A stretch of DNA of 64,000 nucleotides, taken from the NCBI RefSeq assembly GCF_028201475.1, contig NZ_CP116384.1, positions 1,499,781-1,563,780 of the forward strand. Direction: 5' to 3'. The notes beneath the pieces were generated by a model. The model was not told the DNA's origin. It saw only the letters and a list, made by a program, of their open reading frames with translations, and did not search any database. Source of the stretch: Vibrio sp. SCSIO 43137. GTDB lineage: Bacteria; Pseudomonadota; Gammaproteobacteria; Enterobacterales; Vibrionaceae. The translations under genes and the position numbers were made by a program. Positions 53,560 through 61,447 of the stretch are shown piece by piece (the first letter of the stretch is position 1; each line of letters begins with the position of its first letter).

Positions 53560-55671
53560 ATGAGACCACTACTTCTGTTTACTGCTCTGCTTGTCAATTC
53601 AGCCGGCGCTATGGCGACTCCTTTTGACACCTGCCCGAGTAAAGCCTACCTGTTTCAGTCCCAGCCGGTTCAGGTGTACGGAGTAAACCTTGTAACGGGT
53701 TCTACTGCTTTGTTGCAAGGAGATACAGGAACCACGGGAAATGTTAATGGTGTCGGTTTTGACTTCGACAGCCGCTATATTTTTGGTTACAACACAACGG
53801 ATAAAACCATTGTCAGAATGGGCAAGGATTTTCAGGTTGAAGTTCTCTCCGTCAGTGGCCTGCCTACGGATCACACCTTCTATGTCGGTGATGTGTTTAA
53901 CAAGTATTACTACCTGTACCGTACCGGAAAAGGTCTGTTTCGCATCGACCTTACACCGCTAGACACCGACCCGGATGCCACCCTGATAGTTGAACAGCTT
54001 TCCACTACTGCCACTGTCAGGCTGACAGACTTTGCTTTTCATCCGGTAAACTCAAAGTTGTACGGTATCGATAATAATTCCGGCTGGTTATATGAGTTTG
54101 ATCCACAAACAGGCGCTGAAACTCTGATAGGTGATACTGGCGAATTGGGCACTTTTGGTGCCGGCTACTTTGATGTTAATGGCTACTACTATGTGTCCAG
54201 AAATCAGGATGGACAAATTTACCGTATTGACCTTTCTGACGAGAGCCAGATCAACAGCGGTGTGGTTCCTGCGGTTAAGTTTGCTGACGGACCAAGCTCA
54301 AATCAAAATGATGGTGCTCGATGCGCCAACGCACCCGTAGTAGATGAAGACTCAAATATCGACTTCGGTGACGCTCCGGATAGTTACTCAACCACTCTTG
54401 CCAGCAATGGTCCGCGTCACGAACTGGATCAGCTTACCTGGCTGGGCGACAGTGCCCCCGACGGAGAACAAGATGGTTTAGTCGCCCCCCTGAGTGACGA
54501 TACAGTAGGAATCGATGACGATAACGGCGTCGAGTTTATTACCACATTGCAAACCGGCTTAGATGCCATGATACAAGTTAATGCTTCCACTCAAGGTTAC
54601 CTGAGCAGCTGGTTTGACTGGAATCAGGACGGCGATTTTCTGGATGAAGGCGAACAACTCCATCAGGATCTGCAGCTTAGCGAAGGTAACAACAACCTTA
54701 TTTTCACCGTTCCTCTCAACGCCGTGCAGGGCAGCAGTTGGAGCCGCTTCCGCTTCAGTCAGCAAACCGGGCTGGCAGCCACCGGCGGGGCAACCTCAGG
54801 TGAAGTAGAAGACCACCAGATATTTGTTACCGCTGAAGGAATTACTGTCAGGCACTACCCGAATGAATCCGGATACGCCACGGTAGCCTTTGAGGATAAC
54901 TGGCCCCATAAAGCCGACTACGATATGAATGATGTGGTTATTCACTACCGGGTAACGGAAATCCTGAAAGACAATCTGGTACAGAAATCCTTTATCCGCG
55001 GCCGCCTTGCAGCTTATGGTGCCGACTACCACAGCGGCTTTGCTATTCGTCTTGCCGGCTTGTCTCAGTCGGATATAGATACCAGCCTGACCCGCCAGTT
55101 TCACAATGATCAGTTGCAGGCAGACAGCGGGCTGGAGATGGATTCCGCAGAAGCGATATTCCGCATATCTGACGATTTAAGCCATAAAAAAGGCACAGAA
55201 TGCCGCTTCTTCCGCACCCTGTCTGACTGTAAAGAAAATGAATCTTTTATGTTTGAATTGCATGTTTCCCTGAACAGTGGAGCCGACAGTTCCGGATTAA
55301 TGGCCATGCCTTACGATCCGTTTGTGTTTGCCACCCCTTATTACTACCACGGGGAAGAGTTACCACTTCATCCCGGCAGAACACTGGAGATCCACCTGGC
55401 TGATCAGGCGCCAACTGAGAAATTTAACCGCGATGAACTATGGAACCTCGGCGTCGACGCCAGTGATGAGTCAACAGACACCTACTTTAAGACCGCGAAT
55501 AATCTGCCGTGGGCTCTGCTGGTTCCTTACGAATGGCAGTGGCCGATAGAACGCAAAGAGCTGACACTGGCCTACCCAATGTTTGCTGAGTTTGCCGAGA
55601 GTGCCGGAGAATCAGCCAAACAGTGGTACCTGCCTGAAAATGCTGTTGCTGGCAATATCTATCAACCTTAA
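53560..55671 (+). CDS. secreted LruC-domain / GEVED protein
   Basis: A 703-residue exported protein. Signal peptide (about 1-20), an N-terminal beta-propeller-like DUF6923-type region (about 20-240, repeats such as LYGIDNNSGWLYEFDPQTG), a GEVED domain (about 255-420, from IDFGDAPDSYSTT to GEVEDHQIFVT), and a C-terminal LruC/DUF4842 domain (about 430-700, ATVAFEDNWPHKADYDMNDV). No lipobox or membrane anchor. Starts from its own sigma-54-type promoter at the end of the syp cluster, so it is a candidate biofilm matrix or surface protein. ATG 53560 follows AAGGA; 53539 is less likely. Confidence 0.85.
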   Translation: MRPLLLFTALLVNSAGAMATPFDTCPSKAYLFQSQPVQVYGVNLVTGSTALLQGDTGTTGNVNGVGFDFDSRYIFGYNTTDKTIVRMGKDFQVEVLSVSGLPTDHTFYVGDVFNKYYYLYRTGKGLFRIDLTPLDTDPDATLIVEQLSTTATVRLTDFAFHPVNSKLYGIDNNSGWLYEFDPQTGAETLIGDTGELGTFGAGYFDVNGYYYVSRNQDGQIYRIDLSDESQINSGVVPAVKFADGPSSNQNDGARCANAPVVDEDSNIDFGDAPDSYSTTLASNGPRHELDQLTWLGDSAPDGEQDGLVAPLSDDTVGIDDDNGVEFITTLQTGLDAMIQVNASTQGYLSSWFDWNQDGDFLDEGEQLHQDLQLSEGNNNLIFTVPLNAVQGSSWSRFRFSQQTGLAATGGATSGEVEDHQIFVTAEGITVRHYPNESGYATVAFEDNWPHKADYDMNDVVIHYRVTEILKDNLVQKSFIRGRLAAYGADYHSGFAIRLAGLSQSDIDTSLTRQFHNDQLQADSGLEMDSAEAIFRISDDLSHKKGTECRFFRTLSDCKENESFMFELHVSLNSGADSSGLMAMPYDPFVFATPYYYHGEELPLHPGRTLEIHLADQAPTEKFNRDELWNLGVDASDESTDTYFKTANNLPWALLVPYEWQWPIERKELTLAYPMFAEFAESAGESAKQWYLPENAVAGNIYQP

Positions 55672-55682
55672 GGAGCGCCGTT

Positions 55683-56195
55683 ATGAAACATTTACTATTA
55701 CTTATCCCGATGTTAGTGATTACGGCTTGTGGTGGCGGAGGCGGTGGAGGCGGTTCCAGCTCTGGTGGCGGCTCTTCACCTTCAGCGCCATCCTCACCTT
55801 CTGCACCTTCAGCCCCGTCGGAACCAACGCCGATACCGGAACCAGCACCGACACCGGTTATAGCTCAACGCTCGATGGATGAACTTGAGGTACCTCAGGG
55901 CTTTAGCTACCAAGCAAGTTCAGGGCTAAACCTGTCGGTGCAACTAAGCAGCCAGCAGAACAATACGGCATTTATCTCTGTGTATAGCGAATACAATCAG
56001 CTCGCTCAGGATCAGTATCAGGCCGTATCAAGCAGTAAAATACTCTCTGCGCCTATGGTTCAGGGAAGCTTTTCAGCCAGCTTCGAAACAGCAGAGAGCA
56101 CAAAAACTCTGCTGATTGAAGTGTGGCAGTTGGGTGCAGCCGCTCCGATACAAAAGGTGGTGGTGAAACAGGCTCAGATAAACTGGGTCGATTAA
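55683..56195 (+). CDS. Gly/Ser/Pro-rich lipoprotein
   Basis: A 170-residue lipoprotein: lipobox VITAC (Cys 16), a low-complexity linker of Gly, Ser and Pro (about 17-60) and a globular beta-rich C-terminal domain (about 65-170). The linker suggests exposure to the envelope or exterior. AAGGAG precedes the ATG, 11 nt after the LruC gene, so the two are co-transcribed, and the lipoprotein may act as anchor or partner. No family recognised. Confidence 0.8.
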   Translation: MKHLLLLIPMLVITACGGGGGGGGSSSGGGSSPSAPSSPSAPSAPSEPTPIPEPAPTPVIAQRSMDELEVPQGFSYQASSGLNLSVQLSSQQNNTAFISVYSEYNQLAQDQYQAVSSSKILSAPMVQGSFSASFETAESTKTLLIEVWQLGAAAPIQKVVVKQAQINWVD

Positions 56196-56240
56196 GATCA
56201 GAGCTTGTTGAGTCTGAACGATCAACAAATTTCTGATAAA

Positions 56241-56274
56241 AATAAGGCATCTTCGTTATTGAAGATGCCTTATT
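56241..56274. terminator. bidirectional terminator between the lipoprotein and the GGDEF-EAL gene
   Basis: 14-bp stem AATAAGGCATCTTC / GAAGATGCCTTATT, flanked by A- and T-rich ends, between convergent genes. Confidence 0.9.
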
Positions 56275-56277
56275 TGT

Positions 56278-57978
56278 TCAGCCTTGCTCCAGTAAGTTAA
56301 GCATTTTTTCCGCGCTCAGCGGCCGGAAGAACCAGTAGCCCTGAGCGACATCACAGCAGAGTTTACGACAAAACTCCGCCTGCTCTTCAGTCTCTATCCC
56401 TTCAGCCACAATAGAAAAACCAAGCTGGTGCCCCACTTCGGTAATGGCTTTCAATATAATTCTGTTTTCACGACTATTGGCCGGACCGGAGATAAAGGAG
56501 CGATCAATTTTCAGATGACTAGCAGGGAACATAGTCAGATAACTTAAGGAAGAGTAACCGGTACCAAAATCGTCAATGGATATCTCTGTACCAAACTCCC
56601 TTAACCGGCGAAGGTTGATCAGTAGCTCTTCTGTCGCTTCAATCAGGGTGTGCTCGGTGATCTCAATACCTATGTCTCGCGGGGAGAGATGATACTCATT
56701 GAGTGTTTTGTTCAGCACACTAAAAAAGGATTTGTTCTCAAGTTGCTTTCCGGAAACATTAATATCAATTTTTATATCCGAGTGGCCGTTGCAGCGCCAC
56801 TCAGAAAGCTGCCGGCACGCTTCGCGCAGGACCCAGTTGCCAATATGAATAATCAAGTCTGAACGCTCTGCAATAGGGATAAATACCGCCGGCGAACGGC
56901 TCGCCTCTGTAGGAGGATTTGTCCAGCGGATCAGGGCTTCACAACCGACAACAGATTGGTCGGTTAAACTTAATTTAGGCTGATAAACCAGTTCAAACTC
57001 ATTAGCACTCAGCGACTGCTTAAGCTGATTGGCCACTTTTCTCTCAAACAGCATAATATCGTTCATGGTTTTATCAAAAAACACATAACGATTGCGGCCA
57101 CGATTTTTCGCCTGATACATAGCGGTATCTGCGTGCTGAAGCAGAACCTCCACACTTTCACCATCGTCAGGATAGACACTGATCCCGATACTGGCAGAGC
57201 TGTAAATATTTTGCTCAGAGATCAAAAAACTCTGTTCAAATTGATTGAGTAGTTTCGACGCCGCTCCTTCGATATCAGACTTTTCAGCAATATGAGGCAA
57301 TACCAGTACAAACTCGTCCCCGCCAAAACGGGATAAAGTGTCGTACTTTCTCACCTTACTTTTCAGCCTTTCCGCAACCTGCATCAGAAGCTGATCACCA
57401 CAGACATGGCCCATGGTGTCATTAACCTCTTTAAACATATCCAGATCAATAAACAGGATGGCTACTTTCTGTCTGAATCGTTCAGCTTCTACCAGCCGCT
57501 TTTCCAATTCACTCTCAAGAAAGCGTCGGTTAGGCAATTGAGTTAATGTATCTGAAATCGCCAGCCTCTCCAGCTCAGCCAGCGCTTTGTGCTGCTCAGT
57601 CATATCGATATCAATGCAAAACATCTCAGGAGAGTCGGTCCACTCCTTCAGCATAATGTGCATTGAAAATACCGGAACTAAATGACCATGTTTGTGCTTA
57701 AGCTGGAGCTCGGCTGCCGGGATAGCGTTGCCGTTTCTTACCCAATCGGTGTGCAGATCAACAACCGCCTCACGCATCTCATCGGGAATGATCAGCTCTT
57801 CAAGGCGCATACCCAGAGCTTCCTGCTTACAAAAGCCATAAAGCGCTGTACTTGCTTCATTCCAATAGATCACCCTACGATTGACATCATATCCCTGCAC
57901 AGCAACCTTAGGCAGGCTCTCCAGCAACTGGATAAAACGACGTTCATCTTGTTTAAGTGTTTCATCGTGATTTGACAA
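56278..57978 (-). CDS. PAS-GGDEF-EAL protein (c-di-GMP turnover)
   Basis: A 566-residue cytosolic protein with an N-terminal PAS domain (about 10-130), a GGDEF domain (about 140-300, RFGGDEF intact, product synthesis possible) and an EAL domain (about 315-560; CEALIRW, IDDFGTGYSSLSYL and VAEGIETEEQ retained, so hydrolysis is possible). Start is a TTG at 57978 with AGGG upstream; no ATG fits. Next to the biofilm cluster, so it may influence the same process, though no operon link exists. Confidence 0.88.
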   Translation of the reverse strand: MSNHDETLKQDERRFIQLLESLPKVAVQGYDVNRRVIYWNEASTALYGFCKQEALGMRLEELIIPDEMREAVVDLHTDWVRNGNAIPAAELQLKHKHGHLVPVFSMHIMLKEWTDSPEMFCIDIDMTEQHKALAELERLAISDTLTQLPNRRFLESELEKRLVEAERFRQKVAILFIDLDMFKEVNDTMGHVCGDQLLMQVAERLKSKVRKYDTLSRFGGDEFVLVLPHIAEKSDIEGAASKLLNQFEQSFLISEQNIYSSASIGISVYPDDGESVEVLLQHADTAMYQAKNRGRNRYVFFDKTMNDIMLFERKVANQLKQSLSANEFELVYQPKLSLTDQSVVGCEALIRWTNPPTEASRSPAVFIPIAERSDLIIHIGNWVLREACRQLSEWRCNGHSDIKIDINVSGKQLENKSFFSVLNKTLNEYHLSPRDIGIEITEHTLIEATEELLINLRRLREFGTEISIDDFGTGYSSLSYLTMFPASHLKIDRSFISGPANSRENRIILKAITEVGHQLGFSIVAEGIETEEQAEFCRKLCCDVAQGYWFFRPLSAEKMLNLLEQG

Positions 57979-58148
57979 ATTTTCTTACCCTATACCTGAC
58001 TGACAGTTAGCTCTCTTCCCGGCTCATAGGCCGAATTTTTATTTCTAAGAGGAAGAGTTACTTTAAAAGTAGCAGAGTTTCGTCGGTTTCGGGAAAGGGA
58101 GGATCTGCTGGCATAAGCAGAGGCAAGTGAGATTTACAGTGTAAAGAG

Positions 58149-58174
58149 CTGACATAAGCCAGCCCTTAGGTCAG
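58149..58174 (-). terminator. hairpin after the dehydrogenase gene
   Basis: CTGACATAAG / CTTAGGTCAG stem with one mismatch just beyond the stop at 58181; weak T-run, so termination is uncertain. Confidence 0.4.
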
Positions 58175-58180
58175 ATAAGA

Positions 58181-59056
58181 TCAGGATTCAGTCTCGTTAC
58201 GAATAGCCTTAATAATCACAGAAGTATCCATACGGCCGAGACCTTGTTCAGAAAGATCTTTATACTGCTGATTAGCTTTTTCGGTGAAAGGCAGGCTGAT
58301 ACCCTGACTTTTTGCCTCTTCAATACAGAAGCCAAGATCTTTGATCATCCAGTCAATGGCAAAGCCAAAATCGAACTTGTCCTGAGCCATGGTTTCAGCC
58401 CGGTTTTCCATCTGCCATGAACCGGCTGCGCCATTCTTCAGACAGTTAATCAGGGTTGGAACGTCAAAGCCGGCTTTTTCCGCGAGAATAAGCCCTTCAG
58501 ATAGCCCGGTCAGTGCACCGGCTACACAAATCTGATTCACCATTTTGGCGCGCTGTCCCTGCCCTGTTGCTCCCATCAGAACAGAAGATTTACCATAAGC
58601 ATCAAAGAGACTGTCCAGCTCTGCAAAGTCATCTTCACTTCCGCCACACATAATGGTCAAAATGCCGTTTTCAGCCCCACTCTGACCACCAGAGACAGGT
58701 GCATCCATAAAACGCACTCCGGCTGCAGAGCAAGCCTGTGCCAGCTCTTCAGCAAGTAATGCAGAGGTGGTGGTGTGATCGACCAGAATAGCCCCCTGTT
58801 TCATCGCGGCAATGGCGCCGGTTTCACTGGAGGTCACTGAGCGTACATCATTGTCATTACCGACACAGGTTAGTACAACATCGGCCTCAGCGACGCATTC
58901 AGCTACTGTGTCACGGTACTCGCCACCATACTGCGCTACCCATTGCTTTGCTTTTTCTGTATTACGGTTATAAACCGTTACATCAAACCCTGCTTGTTTA
59001 ACATGACCGGCCATAGGGTATCCCATCACACCTAAACCAATAAAACTGACTTTCAT
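58181..59056 (-). CDS. 3-hydroxyisobutyrate dehydrogenase-like NAD(P) enzyme
   Basis: A 291-residue beta-hydroxyacid dehydrogenase: FIGLGVMGYPMAGHVKQAGF (about 5-24, NAD(P)-binding), DAPVSGGQSGAENGIL (substrate motif), and the catalytic Lys in AKMVNQICVAG (about 170). Could act on 3-hydroxyisobutyrate, tartronate semialdehyde or a similar substrate. No pathway genes nearby decide it. Confidence 0.88.
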   Translation of the reverse strand: MKVSFIGLGVMGYPMAGHVKQAGFDVTVYNRNTEKAKQWVAQYGGEYRDTVAECVAEADVVLTCVGNDNDVRSVTSSETGAIAAMKQGAILVDHTTTSALLAEELAQACSAAGVRFMDAPVSGGQSGAENGILTIMCGGSEDDFAELDSLFDAYGKSSVLMGATGQGQRAKMVNQICVAGALTGLSEGLILAEKAGFDVPTLINCLKNGAAGSWQMENRAETMAQDKFDFGFAIDWMIKDLGFCIEEAKSQGISLPFTEKANQQYKDLSEQGLGRMDTSVIIKAIRNETES

Positions 59057-59080
59057 TGCTCTATCCCTTCCTTTTGATTT

Positions 59081-59455
59081 TTATTTCTGTTCTGCTGATT
59101 TGTTTCTATAGCTGGTTAGCTTTTCTGTCAACCAGATTCTTGATTCGACCAGCCCTTCTCCGGAGCACTCAACCAGATAGGCTTTGCCGGTAAAATAGCT
59201 CTCAGAGGCGATATTTTCGATAAATGACTCAGCAGATTTAATCTTATCTCTGGCGTAGTCATACTTACCGGACAAATGCTTTTTCGCTTCAGCACCACTG
59301 TACTTTTTACCACTGCGGATAAACTGACAATCGGAGTGGTTTAACTGCTGCAGTAGCGCTGCTATTTCTGACTCTGTTACTTTTTCTGAGGTTAACTGCT
59401 CGGCCGTCGCAGTAAATGAAAAAAGTAACATACCTACTAGTACTATCGTTCTCAT
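59081..59455 (-). CDS. exported DUF5329 protein
   Basis: A 124-residue exported protein: signal peptide (about 1-18) and a DUF5329-type body with LLQQLNHSDCQFIRSGKKYSG and AKKHLSGKYDYAR. Two cysteines (about 43 and 96) could pair. Function unknown. 24 nt upstream of the dehydrogenase. Confidence 0.75.
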   Translation of the reverse strand: MRTIVLVGMLLFSFTATAEQLTSEKVTESEIAALLQQLNHSDCQFIRSGKKYSGAEAKKHLSGKYDYARDKIKSAESFIENIASESYFTGKAYLVECSGEGLVESRIWLTEKLTSYRNKSAEQK

Positions 59456-59524
59456 ACATCACCTAACCTGACTTAAACCCATTAAAATGTACACTATGTA
59501 GTTTACATTTTAAATGTTCAGGTG

Positions 59525-59553
59525 AAAAAAAACCGGATAACAAGTATCCGGTT
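59525..59553 (-). terminator. terminator of the YebC-family gene
   Basis: Reverse-strand stem AACCGGATA / TATCCGGTT with short loop followed by a run of T. Confidence 0.85.
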
Positions 59554-59576
59554 ATATAGGTTAAGTCTTTGTCTGA

Positions 59577-60296
59577 TTATGACAATTCAGCGTTATGATA
59601 CACCTGCTGAACATCATCACACTCATCAAGCAGATCTAAGAACTTCTGGAACTTCTCAGCATCTTCACCCGTTACCGGTGTATTGGTCTGAGGAACAAAG
59701 GTGATCTCTTCTACATCCAGTGTGATGTCAGGAAACTCTTCATTAATGGCAGTTTTAGCCTTAAAGAACTCAGTATGAGGAGCAAATACGGTAATCACAC
59801 CATCTTCAAGCTCGATATCAGTAACATCAACGTCCTGCATCATCAGAGCTTCTAATACGGCTTCTTCGTCTTCGCCTTTAAACTGGAAAACCGCCTGATG
59901 ATCAAACATATGCGCTGTTGTGCCCGGGCTGCCAATCTTAGCGCCAGTCTTCACAAAGCATTGACGAACATCCTGAAAAGTACGGTTACCGTTATCTGTC
60001 AGGCAGTCAACAATCACACTAGCACCACCCGGGGCGAAACCTTCATAGCGGGCCGGTTGGTAATCTTCACCACCGCCGCCACTGGCTTTGTCCAGTGCTT
60101 TATCGATAACATGAGCAGGAACCTGATCTTTTTTAGCTTTAGCAATCAAATGCTTAAGGGAAAGGTTCATTTCCGGATCCGCGCCGCCGTTTTTGGCGCA
60201 CATGTAAATTTCTTTACCGTATTTGGAATAGACTTTAATTTTTGCGCCTTGTGTTTTCGCCATTGAGGCTTTGCGCACTTCAAAACTTCTTCCCAT
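59577..60296 (-). CDS. YebC/PmpR-family protein
   Basis: A 239-residue protein of the YebC/TACO1-like family: [19 protein letters not shown] (1-19), [20 protein letters not shown] and a middle [20 protein letters not shown]. The variant N-terminus ([14 protein letters not shown] instead of AGHSKWANIKHRK) marks the YeeN subgroup. Members act as transcription regulators or as aids to translation of proline-rich stretches; role here unknown. Confidence 0.88.
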   Translation of the reverse strand: MGRSFEVRKASMAKTQGAKIKVYSKYGKEIYMCAKNGGADPEMNLSLKHLIAKAKKDQVPAHVIDKALDKASGGGGEDYQPARYEGFAPGGASVIVDCLTDNGNRTFQDVRQCFVKTGAKIGSPGTTAHMFDHQAVFQFKGEDEEAVLEALMMQDVDVTDIELEDGVITVFAPHTEFFKAKTAINEEFPDITLDVEEITFVPQTNTPVTGEDAEKFQKFLDLLDECDDVQQVYHNAELS

Positions 60297-60379
60297 CGGG
60301 ATGTTCTCTCTGATTCAATTTATTCGGGCAGATTTTAACAAAGTGTCAAATCAATTCAATTTAGAATAGGTAATCAGCG

Positions 60380-60601
60380 TTAATGAACGCCCATTACTCT
60401 CTTGTATTTAACGATGGATTGCTCAAAACACGCTCTTTCATCATCACTTGTTAGCTTAGCAGTGTGAGCGGTTATTTCCTCCGGGCCTATTTTCGCTTGC
60501 TTAAGCTTCCAGACTAAAAATGAGGCTTGTTTATCCAGCTCAATCTTATTTTTCTCATCGGCTGGCAGCAGAGATAGATTTACAGGCATAGGAATATTCA
60601 T
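60380..60601 (-). CDS. DUF3283 family protein
   Basis: A 73-residue helical protein resembling the DUF3283 family of Vibrio (LSLLPADEKNKIELDKQASF and KLKQAKIGPEEI). No signal peptide. Function unknown. The assignment rests on remembered sequence patterns. Confidence 0.65.
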   Translation of the reverse strand: MNIPMPVNLSLLPADEKNKIELDKQASFLVWKLKQAKIGPEEITAHTAKLTSDDERACFEQSIVKYKRVMGVH

Positions 60602-60707
60602 CGATTAATTCTGAAGCAGGCAATATACCACAGAGCAGGGAAAGGGGTAATAGTAACAGGCTGTCTGAGCTGGCAATTTTTCAGTTTCGCTAGCGATAAA
60701 TAAGCAA

Positions 60708-60727
60708 GGGCGCCTGTAAGGGCGCCC
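60708..60727 (-). terminator. probable terminator of the PA3496-like gene
   Basis: GGGCGCC / GGCGCCC stem beyond the stop at 60753, read on the reverse strand; T-run only moderate. Confidence 0.5.
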
Positions 60728-60752
60728 TAAAAAACTTGCAACCTGAGTGCGA

Positions 60753-60947
60753 TCAATGAAGTAAGCCTAACTCCTCGGCCTCTTCCAAAGTTAAACCGCT
60801 TTCGCGAATCTCGCGCATGGCTTCGATGCGACGGCGAGCTTCAGCAGATTTTACTTGTTTTTTTGATTGCTTGGCGTCTTCATCCTTGAAGTCCCAATTA
60901 GATGCAATGTTTGTCATTTCATCGTGATCAATTGAATTAATAGACAT
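60753..60947 (-). CDS. PA3496-like small protein
   Basis: A 64-residue acidic helical protein with RRRIEAMREIRESGLTLEEA near the C-terminus, typical of the PA3496 family (proposed envelope integrity). GGAGG precedes the ATG at 60947; a GTG two codons earlier is possible. No membrane segment. Confidence 0.65.
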   Translation of the reverse strand: MSINSIDHDEMTNIASNWDFKDEDAKQSKKQVKSAEARRRIEAMREIRESGLTLEEAEELGLLH

Positions 60948-61218
60948 ACACACCTCCGATCAAAACCCCGTTCGGGACAAGGTTTATTTAGCAAAGGCAG
61001 ATATCATTGTTAAGCAAATCTGATCGAGAATGTGAAGTAACCATGACTTCTAGAATGAAGTTTATAAATCTGTCATTAAGGCTTTGCGAAGATAAGATTT
61101 CGGTCATATCCTTAAAGGATTACGCTATCGAATCGTAAATGAGAGCTAGGTCTCGCTCTTGTTACATCCCACCCCATCCATTCCAGAAAAAGTATGCCTG
61201 CTTTGCACTGTTACAGCG

Positions 61219-61232
61219 GAACGATGATCAAG
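61219..61232 (+). promoter_or_regulatory. isolated RctB-type iteron downstream of rctB
   Basis: The 14-mer GAACGATGATCAAG is identical to 63966-63979 and shares GGAACGATGATCA with the iteron at 63633-63645. It lies 2.4 kb from the main array. Confidence 0.5.
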
Positions 61233-61264
61233 TAAAAGTATTCTCTGCCCAATTTATGCCAGGC

Positions 61265-61290
61265 AAAAAAAAGCGGGTAAGGTACCCGCT
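61265..61290 (-). terminator. terminator 157 nt beyond rctB
   Basis: Stem AGCGGGTA / TACCCGCT with a three-base loop and a following reverse-strand run of seven T. Confidence 0.7.
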
Positions 61291-61447
61291 AAAAACATTC
61301 ATAACTTAATGTAACTATCTGAGCCAATCTATCAATCTGTTAGAAAGGACTGTAAGGTTGTCTATTCGTTATTAAATATAGTCCGCCAGACAGAGCTAAT
61401 GTCAGGTTAATGTCAATCTTATGTCCGGATATGAAAAACTTCGTCTG

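Larger units (their letters stand above)
60954..61447. other. gene-free region downstream of rctB
   Basis: 494 bases without a plausible gene. It contains a single origin-type iteron (GAACGATGATCAAG at 61219-61232) and a strong reverse-strand terminator at 61265-61290. The rest shows no structure I can name. Confidence 0.6.

Noticed and set aside
59898..59904. ATGATCA inside the YebC-family gene
   Set aside because: Only the seven-base core matches; several such matches are expected by chance in 64 kb and it lies in a coding region.
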